NCBI GenBank assembly: GCA_028692205.1 | Contig: JAQUXV010000014.1 | Span: forward strand, 1,536-19,060 | Direction of reading: 5' to 3' | Source of the DNA: Eubacteriales bacterium | GTDB lineage: Bacteria > Bacillota_A > Clostridia > Christensenellales > Aristaeellaceae | Length of the DNA: 17,525 nt | In this document: piece by piece, positions 1-5,989 of the stretch | Layout of the letters: each line of letters opens with the position of its first letter | How positions within the stretch are numbered: the stretch's first letter is position 1 | The notes under the pieces: model-generated | Told to the model about the DNA's origin: nothing | Databases searched by the model: none | The model's input: the letters and a program-made list of their open reading frames with translations, nothing else | Made by a program: the position numbers and the translations under genes

Positions 1-1
1 A

Positions 2-334
2 CGGCCCCTGCATGTGCGGCAGGCGCTGGATGTGGTGGACCCCGCCCTGCGCGGCCTGCGCACGCGGCTGCCCGAGACGGAAAAAGCGGGCGAGCATGTG
101 GTGCTGTCGGTGCCCGCGTTTACGCTGGGCTGCCTGTGCGTAACGGACAGCCGGGCCCTTGCAGCCTGCGAAACCAGCTTCCGCATGGTTACGGCGCTGG
201 ACGCGCTGACGCTGACCTGGCAGGGCGGAAAGCTTTCGCTCGCCGCCGGGGAAAGCGGGCTAATCCCCGCGCGCAGCCCGATGATTACGGTAACCGGGTG
301 CGGGCGCGCGCTGATTGCGAGCGCGGGCTGCTGA
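2..334 (+). CDS. manA: Mannose-6-phosphate isomerase, class I (C-terminal part, 5' end outside window)
   Basis: Only the last 110 residues are visible; the frame is open from base 2 to a TGA at 332-334, so the start lies upstream of the window. The fragment begins RPLHVRQALDVVD, which resembles the segment of type I phosphomannose isomerases just before the final beta-barrel domain. It ends in a short beta-rich domain with LTLTWQGGKLSLAAGESGLI and a PA.. motif, like the C-terminal cupin-type barrel of the family. The enzyme interconverts mannose-6-phosphate and fructose-6-phosphate in the cytosol using zinc. The catalytic cupin metal ligands are not in the visible part, so the call rests on C-terminal similarity alone. 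A strong hairpin follows about 25 bp after the stop, so this is probably the last gene of its transcript. Confidence 0.7.
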   Translation, partial: RPLHVRQALDVVDPALRGLRTRLPETEKAGEHVVLSVPAFTLGCLCVTDSRALAACETSFRMVTALDALTLTWQGGKLSLAAGESGLIPARSPMITVTGCGRALIASAGC

Positions 335-359
335 AAAGAACAGAAAAAAGAATAAACAG

Positions 360-398
360 GCGGGCGGTTTGGAAAATCCGAACCGCCCGCTTTGGCCT
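360..398 (+). terminator. Rho-independent terminator of the manA transcript
   Basis: A 14-bp stem (360-373 paired with 377-390, one G-U pair, loop AAA) lies 25 bp after the manA stop codon, preceded by an A-rich run and followed by a weak T tract (TTTGGCCTGTT). The stem is very GC-rich, which compensates for the poor T tract. Confidence 0.75.
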
Positions 399-433
399 GT
401 TAATGAACTTGCTTTTCCGGGAATGTCGGAGAG

Positions 434-456
434 CGATTACCCTCCGAGGGTAATCG
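434..456. repeat. Perfect 23-bp inverted repeat
   Basis: CGATTACCCTC (434-444) and GAGGGTAATCG (446-456) are exact reverse complements around a single central C. A one-base spacer is more typical of a dimeric protein-binding site than of an RNA hairpin, but it is followed by TTTC, so a terminator role is also possible. No gene lies directly beside it. Confidence 0.5.
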
Positions 457-559
457 TTTCAACAGGCGGAGCCGGTAGGACAGAGCTTTTACGGCTTGCC
501 CGCAAACGGCACCTGTAATCTAAAAAGGGGGTAAGGGCTACATCAGCTCCCTTATAAAG

Positions 560-645
560 GCCGCTTTGCTTTACCGCCTGCGCCACAACGGGCGGTCACG
601 TACGCCCGTGTACATTCCCGCCCGTCGTGCGCATAGCTTCGCGCG
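560..645. repeat. Solitary copy of the structured repeat found in tandem at 5990-6785
   Basis: This stretch matches the tandem array downstream of rplT. It starts with a TTTGCTTTAcCGCCTGCG module like array copies 3 and 4, then has the conserved core GGTCACGTACGcCCGTGTAC. The core folds as an outer stem ACGGGCGG/CCGCCCGT enclosing a CGTAC/GTAC inner stem. The outer stem differs from array copies on both arms yet stays paired. Beyond about 645 similarity fades. No reading frame here looks like a protein. Confidence 0.7.
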
Positions 646-702
646 GCCGAACCTATTAAGCAAGCTGAGCTTGCGCTTTTGCAAGAGGTTTGTCAACGGA
701 GG

Positions 703-724
703 AAGTGGCAATTACCACTTTTTT
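703..724 (+). terminator. Terminator-like hairpin in the non-coding region before the FakA-like gene
   Basis: AAGTGG (703-708) pairs with CCACTT (715-720), loop CAATTA, followed by a run of six T (719-724) on the + strand. No + strand gene lies just upstream. It either backs up the manA terminator or ends an unannotated + strand transcript that includes the repeat at 560-645. Confidence 0.5.
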
Positions 725-778
725 GACGGTCCGAACCGCCCGCCTGCGAACAAAGGTGGGGGAACGGCATTGGCTGTC

Positions 779-1030
779 TCAGCCCTGCAGGCCGTTTTCC
801 TGCCGCTCCATGTTTTCGACCACCACATCGTAGATTTCGCCGAGCGAGGCGCAGTATTCCAGCACCTTCCACGGCGTGTTGGTGTGAAAGTGAACTTTTA
901 TCAGGTCGGGGTCCCCGACCACCAGGCGGCAGTCGCCTTCGATGTTGTTGTCGATGTATTCGCCGATGGCATCTTCGGAAAGGCCTTCGCCCTCGATCAG
1001 CAATTGGGTGTCGAACTTATATTCCAACAT
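779..1030 (-). CDS. Stand-alone FakA/DAK2-type middle-domain protein (83 aa)
   Basis: Encodes 83 residues resembling the central region of the fatty-acid kinase FakA/YloV (DAK2) family: DCRLVVGDPDLIKVHFHTN (about residues 33-51) and a VVENMERQ motif (about 70-77) correspond to the family's GDDxxxKVHIHT and KIENMREQ stretches. Full proteins exceed 500 residues and carry a DhaL nucleotide-binding domain, absent here. The HxH pair (H47, H49) is kept. The position where family members have a conserved cysteine near the domain start appears to be lysine (EYKFDT), so metal binding may be altered. Start chosen at the ATG at 1030, eight bases after AAGGAG; an upstream in-frame ATG at 1093 has no such site and would overlap the promoter. 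It has its own promoter and no co-transcribed partner. Role unknown. Confidence 0.75.
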   Translation of the reverse strand: MLEYKFDTQLLIEGEGLSEDAIGEYIDNNIEGDCRLVVGDPDLIKVHFHTNTPWKVLEYCASLGEIYDVVVENMERQENGLQG

Positions 1031-1064
1031 AAGAATTCTCCTTTTCCGGTTCTGTGGTTCGCCC

Positions 1065-1093
1065 ATCATAACGCAAAAGCGGATGAAATGCAA
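1065..1093 (-). promoter_or_regulatory. Sigma-A type promoter for the FakA-like small gene
   Basis: On the minus strand, TTGCAT (-35, 1088-1093), a 17-bp spacer and TATGAT (-10, 1065-1070) lie about 35 bp before the start codon. The -10 matches consensus at five of six positions; the -35 is weaker. Confidence 0.65.
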
Positions 1094-1260
1094 CCCTTGC
1101 AGCTGTATGCGACAGGGACTGAAAAATGGGCGGTGCGCTGCCCGCAGGGGCGAACCCTGACGGCGAAAACAGACGGAACCGCGGCGGCGGAAGCGTTCGC
1201 TTCCCTGTGAAACTGCTGAACAACAGCGCTGGAAAACATCGGAGCTTTCACGCCTCTTGT

Positions 1261-1280
1261 AAAACCGCTATACAATAGCG
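1261..1280 (-). terminator. Weak terminator downstream of rhaD
   Basis: On the minus strand, CGCTAT and ATAGCG (1275-1280 and 1266-1271) pair over a three-base loop, followed by GTTTTA. The stem is short, so termination may be partial. It lies about 50 bp after the rhaD stop. Confidence 0.4.
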
Positions 1281-1328
1281 CTGCGGGCAACCCCCGGGCT
1301 TCCGGGAACCGTGGTTTACACCAGAAGG

Positions 1329-2162
1329 TTACTCGTCTTCGCCCAGAAAATCTTCCCGGAGCGTAACGCCGAATTCGCGGGCGATGGCGCGAAGATCGTC
1401 ATCCGTGATGGTTTGCAGGAGGCGCCTGCCGGAGGAGACGACCTTCATGTAAATTTCCGCGGCCTTTTCAAGGGTGTCCATCAGGCCGAAAGCCGCATCC
1501 AGATCGGGGCCGCTCACAAACAGGCCGTGGTGCGCCCAGATGGCCGCGTCGTACTTGCGCATCCGCTCGCTGGTTGCCCATGCGATGTCTGATCCGCCGG
1601 GCACCATCCACGGCACCACGCCCACGCCGCCGGGAAACACCACCGGGCACTCCGTGGCGCTTTTCCACAGCGCGCGCGTAAAGGCGCGGGAGGTAAGCGG
1701 AAGGATGTAGGTCATGGCGATAATGTTGGCGGGATGCGCGTGGTAAATTACCCGGCACGCGCCGTTTGTGGCGGTTTTACGAACGCTGTGGTTCAGGAAA
1801 TGGCTGGGGAACTCGCTGGTGGGCACGCCGCCGGCTTCCAGCCCCCATACGATGCGCCAGCTGTCGCCCTGATCGTTAATCTCCAGAAGGCAAAGGTTGT
1901 TCTGGGGCGCCAGCACAACGTTGCGCATGTATTTGCCGCTGCCGGTGGCCACAAAATATCCGCCCGCAAGGTTTTCGGCCTGCACGCCCATGTGTACCCA
2001 TTCGCCGGGCTGAGCGGCGAAAAACGGCCTGCACTGGGCGACCTCCGCTTCGGAAAGAAGGTAGGTTAGGTTTCCGCCGTTGCGCTCGTGCCAGCCCTGC
2101 AGCCAACCGTCGTTGCAGGTGCGCACCACTTTTTGCAATACCTGGGTATCCGTCATTTTCAT
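1329..2162 (-). CDS. rhaD: L-rhamnulose-1-phosphate aldolase
   Basis: A class II (zinc) aldolase of 277 residues, close to the 274 of the E. coli enzyme. It splits L-rhamnulose-1-phosphate into dihydroxyacetone phosphate and L-lactaldehyde in the cytosol. Visible hallmarks are the N-terminal NGGNLTY motif (28-34), the catalytic glutamate in TSEFPSH (E117), the zinc ligands in YHAHPAN (H141, H143) and the third ligand in AHHG (H212). These positions coincide with E. coli numbering. The start is the ATG at 2162, which follows a GAGGGA site; the frame stays open to 2432 but that extension overlaps the rhaB end and has no family similarity. It is the second gene after rhaB, 193 bp downstream, with a weak hairpin after it. 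Confident call. Confidence 0.95.
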   Translation of the reverse strand: MKMTDTQVLQKVVRTCNDGWLQGWHERNGGNLTYLLSEAEVAQCRPFFAAQPGEWVHMGVQAENLAGGYFVATGSGKYMRNVVLAPQNNLCLLEINDQGDSWRIVWGLEAGGVPTSEFPSHFLNHSVRKTATNGACRVIYHAHPANIIAMTYILPLTSRAFTRALWKSATECPVVFPGGVGVVPWMVPGGSDIAWATSERMRKYDAAIWAHHGLFVSGPDLDAAFGLMDTLEKAAEIYMKVVSSGRRLLQTITDDDLRAIAREFGVTLREDFLGEDE

Positions 2163-2355
2163 GTACGTTCCCTCGCTTTCAACACGGTCTGTTTGTTCCG
2201 CGCCACCTTGGTTAACCGCTGTTCCTCCGCGGGCACGCCCTGCCTGCGGCAATGGGCGCTGAAGGGCGGAGTTTTCAAAGCTACCTGAAGCATTGTCAGC
2301 TCCGTAAAGCGCGCTTTGTCCGGCAGGGTTTTCCGGTGGCGGATTCGGCCGGCAG

Positions 2356-3747
2356 TTAGTTCGGCAGATAGGTTTTAATCGGGAAGTTGGAATGAACCAT
2401 CGCGCGCGCCTGTTGCAAATCCGCAATTTCACCCAGCGCGATCAGCTGCGCGATAACATTGCCCAGCGCCGAGCCTTCGTCCGGCCCCGCGTAAACCGGA
2501 AGCCCCGCGGCGTTCGCCGTCCACTGGTTCAGCACTTCGTTCCGGCTGCCGCCGCCAACGATGTGCAGCGCGTTGTACTGTCGCCCCGTAAGCGTTTCAA
2601 GCGAGCGGATTCCCTCCGCGTAGCCGTGCGCCAGACTGTGCATAACGCAGCCCAGCAGTTCCGCAAGGCTGGCCGGCGGCTGCGAGCCCGCCTCCTGCAG
2701 CGCCGCGGTAATTTCGTTAACGATGCCCCCGGCCGGGGCAAGGAACCGGTTGTCCAACAAATCCACAAGGCCGGGATAGGTTTCGCCCTTTTGCGCCAGC
2801 TCCGTCAACTCCGAATAGGTATGGCGGTCGCCCAGCTCCCGCCGGATGCTCTGGAGAAGCCAAAGTCCGGTGATGTTGTGCAAAAAGCGGAAGGTTCCGT
2901 CGTAACCGCCCTCATTGGTAAAGCCCGCCTTGCGCGCCTGCTCGGAAAGAACCGGCTCATCGTTTTCCACCCCCAGCAGGCTCCATGTGCCGCTGGACAG
3001 GGTGACGGTGTTTTCATCCCGCGAGGGAACCGCCATAAACGCGCTGCCCGTGTCGTGGGTTGCGGGCGCGATGACCTCGCACGAAAAGCCCACTTCTTTC
3101 GCCAGATCCGCCTTCATGGGGCCGAGCAGCGTGCCGGGGGCTACCGGCGGATCGGGGAAAAGCCTCGCGGGGATGCCCGCTTCCGCCAGCACATCCTTGT
3201 CCCAGTCGCGCGTATGGCAGTTCAGCAGCGCGCCGGTGGAGGCGTTGGTATATTCGTTGGATTTTACGCCGGAAAGCAGGAAATGAAAATAGTCCGGAAT
3301 CAACAGGCAGCGATCCGCCCGGGACAGCCAATCCGACGGCGTGGCCATTAGCTGATAAACGGTATTAAAAGGCTGTTTGGCGATGCCGGTGTGCTTAAAA
3401 AGCCACTTGGCGGACAGCCGGTCCAGCAGCGGCTCGGTGCGGTTGTCGCGATAGGAGAAGCAATCGCCGATCCGCTGGTTGTGCCGGTCCAGCAGCACAT
3501 AGTCCACACCCCAGGTGTCTATGCCGACAGAAACCGGTATTTTACCAAGCATGGCGCACTTTTTCAGCCCTTCGACAACGTCGGCCCAAAGCGCGTCCAC
3601 ATCCCAGCAATGGTGTCCGTTCCGCTGCACCAGTCCGTTGGGAAAACGGTAAATTTCTTCCAGCGTCAGCTTTCCGTCTTTCACGCTGCCCAGAATGTGT
3701 CGCCCGCTGGAGGCACCGATATCAATTGCCAGCACATGGATCGGCAT
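2356..3747 (-). CDS. rhaB: Rhamnulokinase
   Basis: An FGGY-family sugar kinase of 463 residues that phosphorylates L-rhamnulose with ATP, the step before RhaD. The N-terminal phosphate-binding loop is AIDIGASSGRHILG (7-20). The sugar-binding region includes GIDTWGVDYVLLD (75-87) and SYRDNRT (98-104). The likely catalytic aspartate is D232 in ATHDTGSAF. The C-terminal ATPase signature includes LSSGTWSLLG (250-259) and HIVGGGSRNEVLNQ (395-408). ATG at 3747 is chosen because it gives the standard N terminus; an AAAGG stands about 10 bases upstream. It precedes rhaD on the same strand; the 193-bp gap between them shows no clear terminator or promoter, so co-transcription is likely. Rhamnose isomerase is not nearby in the window. 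Confidence 0.95.
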   Translation of the reverse strand: MPIHVLAIDIGASSGRHILGSVKDGKLTLEEIYRFPNGLVQRNGHHCWDVDALWADVVEGLKKCAMLGKIPVSVGIDTWGVDYVLLDRHNQRIGDCFSYRDNRTEPLLDRLSAKWLFKHTGIAKQPFNTVYQLMATPSDWLSRADRCLLIPDYFHFLLSGVKSNEYTNASTGALLNCHTRDWDKDVLAEAGIPARLFPDPPVAPGTLLGPMKADLAKEVGFSCEVIAPATHDTGSAFMAVPSRDENTVTLSSGTWSLLGVENDEPVLSEQARKAGFTNEGGYDGTFRFLHNITGLWLLQSIRRELGDRHTYSELTELAQKGETYPGLVDLLDNRFLAPAGGIVNEITAALQEAGSQPPASLAELLGCVMHSLAHGYAEGIRSLETLTGRQYNALHIVGGGSRNEVLNQWTANAAGLPVYAGPDEGSALGNVIAQLIALGEIADLQQARAMVHSNFPIKTYLPN

Positions 3748-4106
3748 TGGACCACGACCTTTGTATTAATCTGTTCTGATCTATCGGCTCGCAGCCGCTT
3801 TTTACCCGCGCCGTTTGGAAGGACCCGGGATAACGGCGGCGCTTCGCCCAAAGGGGGAAGCACGCTTCTGCAAACCGTATTTCGCGGATGAACCCGCGCA
3901 GACGCCGGAATAAGGGGAAAGAACGCGTATGCGCCGCGCCCGAATGCAAGCGCAGGAAAAAAGCCAAACGCGCCGCCGTCCAACAGCCTGTGGCTTCCGG
4001 TGCGACGGCGGAAAAAACGGGGGAGATCAATTGTTGGGCGCGCCGCCGCCTTTTCCGCCCGGCGCGGAGAACGGCAAGGGGGCTGTACCCAAAGGATTTC
4101 ACCTGC
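3748..4106 (-). promoter_or_regulatory. Long structured 5' leader of the rhaBD operon
   Basis: About 360 bp lie between the best minus-strand promoter and rhaB, without a credible protein. It contains two strong stem-loops: CCGCCGTC/GACGGCGG (3973-3980 with 4004-4011), followed on the minus strand some ten bases later by a run of six T, and CGCGCCG/CGGCGCG (4039-4045 with 4060-4066). The first could act as an attenuator, but no known riboswitch class was recognised. Regulation of rhaBD through this leader is an inference. Confidence 0.4.
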
Positions 4107-4135
4107 ATTATACCACGCTTTCGAAACCCTGAAAA
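4107..4135 (-). promoter_or_regulatory. Promoter for rhaBD
   Basis: On the minus strand, TTTTCA (-35, 4130-4135), a 17-bp spacer and a perfect TATAAT (-10, 4107-4112). It points towards rhaB and diverges from the infC promoter 140 bp away. Confidence 0.65.
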
Positions 4136-4274
4136 GCCGTTTATGGCGGCGGGTTCCCGGTAGTGCCGTATGCTGCGCTTCCACCGCCCCGCATGAATAG
4201 CCGATTTCCACCTGCCGTGCTTGCGCGGGCGGGCGAGCCAAGGGGAAAAGGCTGATAAAAACGGGAGAAAATTC

Positions 4275-4303
4275 TTGACAAAGCAAGAAAACCGTGGTAA
4301 GGT
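4275..4303 (+). promoter_or_regulatory. Promoter of the infC-rpmI-rplT operon
   Basis: A perfect TTGACA (-35, 4275-4280), a 17-bp spacer and TAAGGT (-10, 4298-4303) stand about 200 bp before infC. This is the strongest promoter sequence in the window and predicts transcription starting near 4310. Confidence 0.85.
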
Positions 4304-4309
4304 AACAAA

Positions 4310-4456
4310 CGTAAGCAGAAGCCGCCCGCTTCTCACCGCGCGAATCCGATTTGCGCAGGTCGCGGCACGAAAGTCCGCGTCGGGAATGAGTTGCGGCGGG
4401 TAGTATGCTCGGCGCTTTTTGTTTGCGTTCCGGCGGCATGGCCGGGCGGACGCAAA
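4310..4456 (+). promoter_or_regulatory. Structured leader of infC operon, probable L20-type attenuator
   Basis: The leader carries successive stems: AGAAGC/GCTTCT near 4317-4333, GCGCGAAT/ATTTGCGC (4339-4357, loop CCG, one G-U), and CGCGG/CCGCG (about 4361-4379). The 3' arm of the last overlaps GCGTCG (4377-4382), which can instead pair with CGGCGC (4410-4415) directly before TTTTTGTTT (4416-4424), a terminator. A further hairpin TTTGCGT/ACGCAAA (4422-4428, 4450-4456) follows. Firmicutes commonly control this operon with an L20-binding leader that terminates transcription; position and mutually exclusive stems fit that. I could not compare it with the Rfam L20 leader model. Confidence 0.6.
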
Positions 4457-4500
4457 GCCGGAACTGCGCGAAACACGCGTTTGAAATCTTATGGAGGTGC

Positions 4501-5154
4501 ATGGGTATCAACAACGAACCGATGATTAACGAAGAAATTAACGACCGCGAAGTGCGTCTGATCGGCGCCGACGGCGAGCAGCTGGGCGTAATGCCCGCGC
4601 GTGCCGCGCTGGAGAAAGCCGAACAGGCCGGGCTGGATCTTGTAAAGATCGTTCCCGGGGCAAGGCCGCCCGTCTGCAAGCTGATGGATTACGACAAGCA
4701 TCGTTTTGAGCAATCCAAACGCGAACGCGAGATGCGGAAAAATCAGCGCATTGTGGAACTCAAAGAGGTGCAGCTTTCCGCCACGATTGAGGAGAACGAC
4801 GTTCAGACCAAGCTGAAGAATGCCATCAAGTTCCTCGAAGCCGGCGATAAAGTGAAGGTGACCATCCGTTTCCGCGGCCGTCAGATTGCTCACGCGAACA
4901 TCGGTATGCAGATCATGATGGATTTTGCCAAACGGATTGAGGAGATCGGCAACATCGAACGCCGCCCTCTGCTGGAAGGCCGCCACATGATTATGATTAT
5001 CGCCCCGAAGGCCGAAAAGAAGAGCTTCGCCGAGCGCTCGCAGGAGCGCAAAGCCAGAGAAGACGAGGAGCGTAAGGCCGACGCGGTACAGAAGGCCGCT
5101 CAACAAGAGCCGCCCAAGAAAAAGGTCAAGCGCGAAAGCGAAAATATGATTTGA
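4501..5154 (+). CDS. infC: Translation initiation factor IF-3
   Basis: 217 residues from the ATG at 4501. IF3 binds the 30S subunit, prevents premature 50S joining and checks start-codon pairing. The N domain shows INEEINDREVRLIGADGEQ (9-27) and the linker begins after PPVCKLMDYDKHRFEQ (56-71). The C domain has KEVQLSATIEENDVQTK (88-104) and KVKVTIRFRGRQIAH (117-131). A charged tail of about 40 residues (from 172) makes it longer than the usual 170-180. The start is uncertain: GGAGG (4494-4498) is only three bases from this ATG, but eight bases from an in-frame ATC at 4507, and infC genes often use AUU/AUC-type starts; the ATG at 4522 is another option. First gene of the operon with rpmI and rplT. 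Confidence 0.95.
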   Translation: MGINNEPMINEEINDREVRLIGADGEQLGVMPARAALEKAEQAGLDLVKIVPGARPPVCKLMDYDKHRFEQSKREREMRKNQRIVELKEVQLSATIEENDVQTKLKNAIKFLEAGDKVKVTIRFRGRQIAHANIGMQIMMDFAKRIEEIGNIERRPLLEGRHMIMIIAPKAEKKSFAERSQERKAREDEERKADAVQKAAQQEPPKKKVKRESENMI

Positions 5155-5202
5155 CCTGTGTAGCCGAAAAAACGGGCCGCCTTGCCCCAGGGGCGTAAGC
5201 GG

Positions 5203-5254
5203 ACCTGAAACACGGTTACCGAGGTTCCGGCCGCGCCGCGTTCCCATGCGGCGC
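5203..5254 (+). promoter_or_regulatory. Stem-loops in the infC-rpmI spacer
   Basis: The 169-bp spacer is long for this operon. It holds ACCT/AGGT enclosing CGGT/ACCG (5203-5225) and GCGCCGC/GCGGCGC (5233-5239 with 5248-5254, 8-base loop). No T run follows, so these are not terminators. They may be an RNA processing or L20-binding site before rpmI, by analogy with E. coli, where L20 binds near the infC-rpmI junction; this is inference. Confidence 0.35.
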
Positions 5255-5323
5255 AAACGCCGGTTCCTTCCGTGTCGGGGCGGTTGCCGCGCGCGGATCC
5301 CAATGGAGAGGAGGACGACCCCT

Positions 5324-5524
5324 ATGCCCAAACAAAAATCTCATCGTGGCGCAGCCAAGCGTTTCTTCTTTACGAAAAATGGTAAAGTGAAGCACAAGCA
5401 GATGAACGCCAACCATCAGGTACACCTGAAGACCACCAAGCGCACGCGTCATCTGCGCGCGGACGGCATTGTGGATAATGCGGCCGAAGCCCGCACCATT
5501 CGCAAGTTGCTCCCCTACAAATAA
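5324..5524 (+). CDS. rpmI: 50S ribosomal protein L35
   Basis: 66 residues, the normal length. The start MPKQKSHRGAAKRFF and the basic core KHKQMNANHQVHLKT are diagnostic, as is the end ARTIRKLLPYK. L35 is a small basic large-subunit protein. The ATG at 5324 follows GAGGAGG by about ten bases and gives the family's N terminus; the longer open frame upstream has no similarity. It lies between infC and rplT, 36 bp before the latter, as in most bacteria. Confidence 0.97.
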   Translation: MPKQKSHRGAAKRFFFTKNGKVKHKQMNANHQVHLKTTKRTRHLRADGIVDNAAEARTIRKLLPYK

Positions 5525-5560
5525 GGCTGCTTCGCTGATTTTTTCAAGGAGGAAAGAAAC

Positions 5561-5905
5561 ATGGCACGCATTAAAGGAGCCGTGAACGCCCACAAGAAGC
5601 GCCGCAAGGTGCTCAAGCTTGCCAAAGGCTATTTTGGCGCCAAGTCCCGCCAGTATCGCGCCGCAAACGAACAGGTTGCCCGCAGCCTGCGCTACGCCTT
5701 CGAAGGCCGCAAGATGCGCAAGCGCGATTTCCGCCGCCTGTGGATTACCCGCATCAACGCCGCCGCGCGCATGAACGACATGAGCTATTCCGTGCTGATG
5801 AACGGCCTGAAGAAGAACAACGTCGTCATCAACCGCAAAATGCTCGCCGACATCGCCGTCAACGATCCCGAAGCTTTCAAGCAGATCGTCGAAAGCGCAA
5901 AGTGA
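5561..5905 (+). CDS. rplT: 50S ribosomal protein L20
   Basis: 114 residues with the invariant N terminus [19 protein letters not shown], the [13 protein letters not shown] segment (21-33), and [20 protein letters not shown] (55-74). L20 binds 23S rRNA early in large-subunit assembly and in Firmicutes also represses its own operon by binding the leader RNA. AAGGAGG sits about eight bases before the ATG. Last gene of the operon; a strong terminator follows 35 bp after the stop. Confidence 0.97.
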   Translation: MARIKGAVNAHKKRRKVLKLAKGYFGAKSRQYRAANEQVARSLRYAFEGRKMRKRDFRRLWITRINAAARMNDMSYSVLMNGLKKNNVVINRKMLADIAVNDPEAFKQIVESAK

Positions 5906-5939
5906 TGCGATATTCGGAACGGAAAACCGCAAAGTAATC

Positions 5940-5979
5940 GGACGGGGTTAGTGCATAACAGCACCCCGTCCTTTTTTTT
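5940..5979 (+). terminator. Rho-independent terminator of infC-rpmI-rplT
   Basis: GGACGGGGT (5940-5948) pairs with ACCCCGTCC (5963-5971), with an optional inner GTGC/GCAC pairing, followed by eight T (5972-5979). A textbook terminator. Confidence 0.95.
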
Positions 5980-5989
5980 ATCGGCTGAA

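Noticed and set aside
2163..2432. N-terminal extension of RhaD
   Set aside because: The extension overlaps the rhaB end and lacks similarity, while the ATG at 2162 gives the exact family N terminus and residue numbering.
2392..3351. 319-residue + strand frame opposite rhaB
   Set aside because: Antisense shadow of rhamnulokinase without a start site or recognisable domain.
3681..4679. 332-residue minus-strand frame covering the rhaB leader and infC promoter
   Set aside because: It overlaps rhaB, two good promoters and the infC leader, and shows no protein-like pattern.
4489..5331. 280-residue minus-strand frame opposite infC
   Set aside because: Shadow of infC; no ribosome binding site and no family resemblance.
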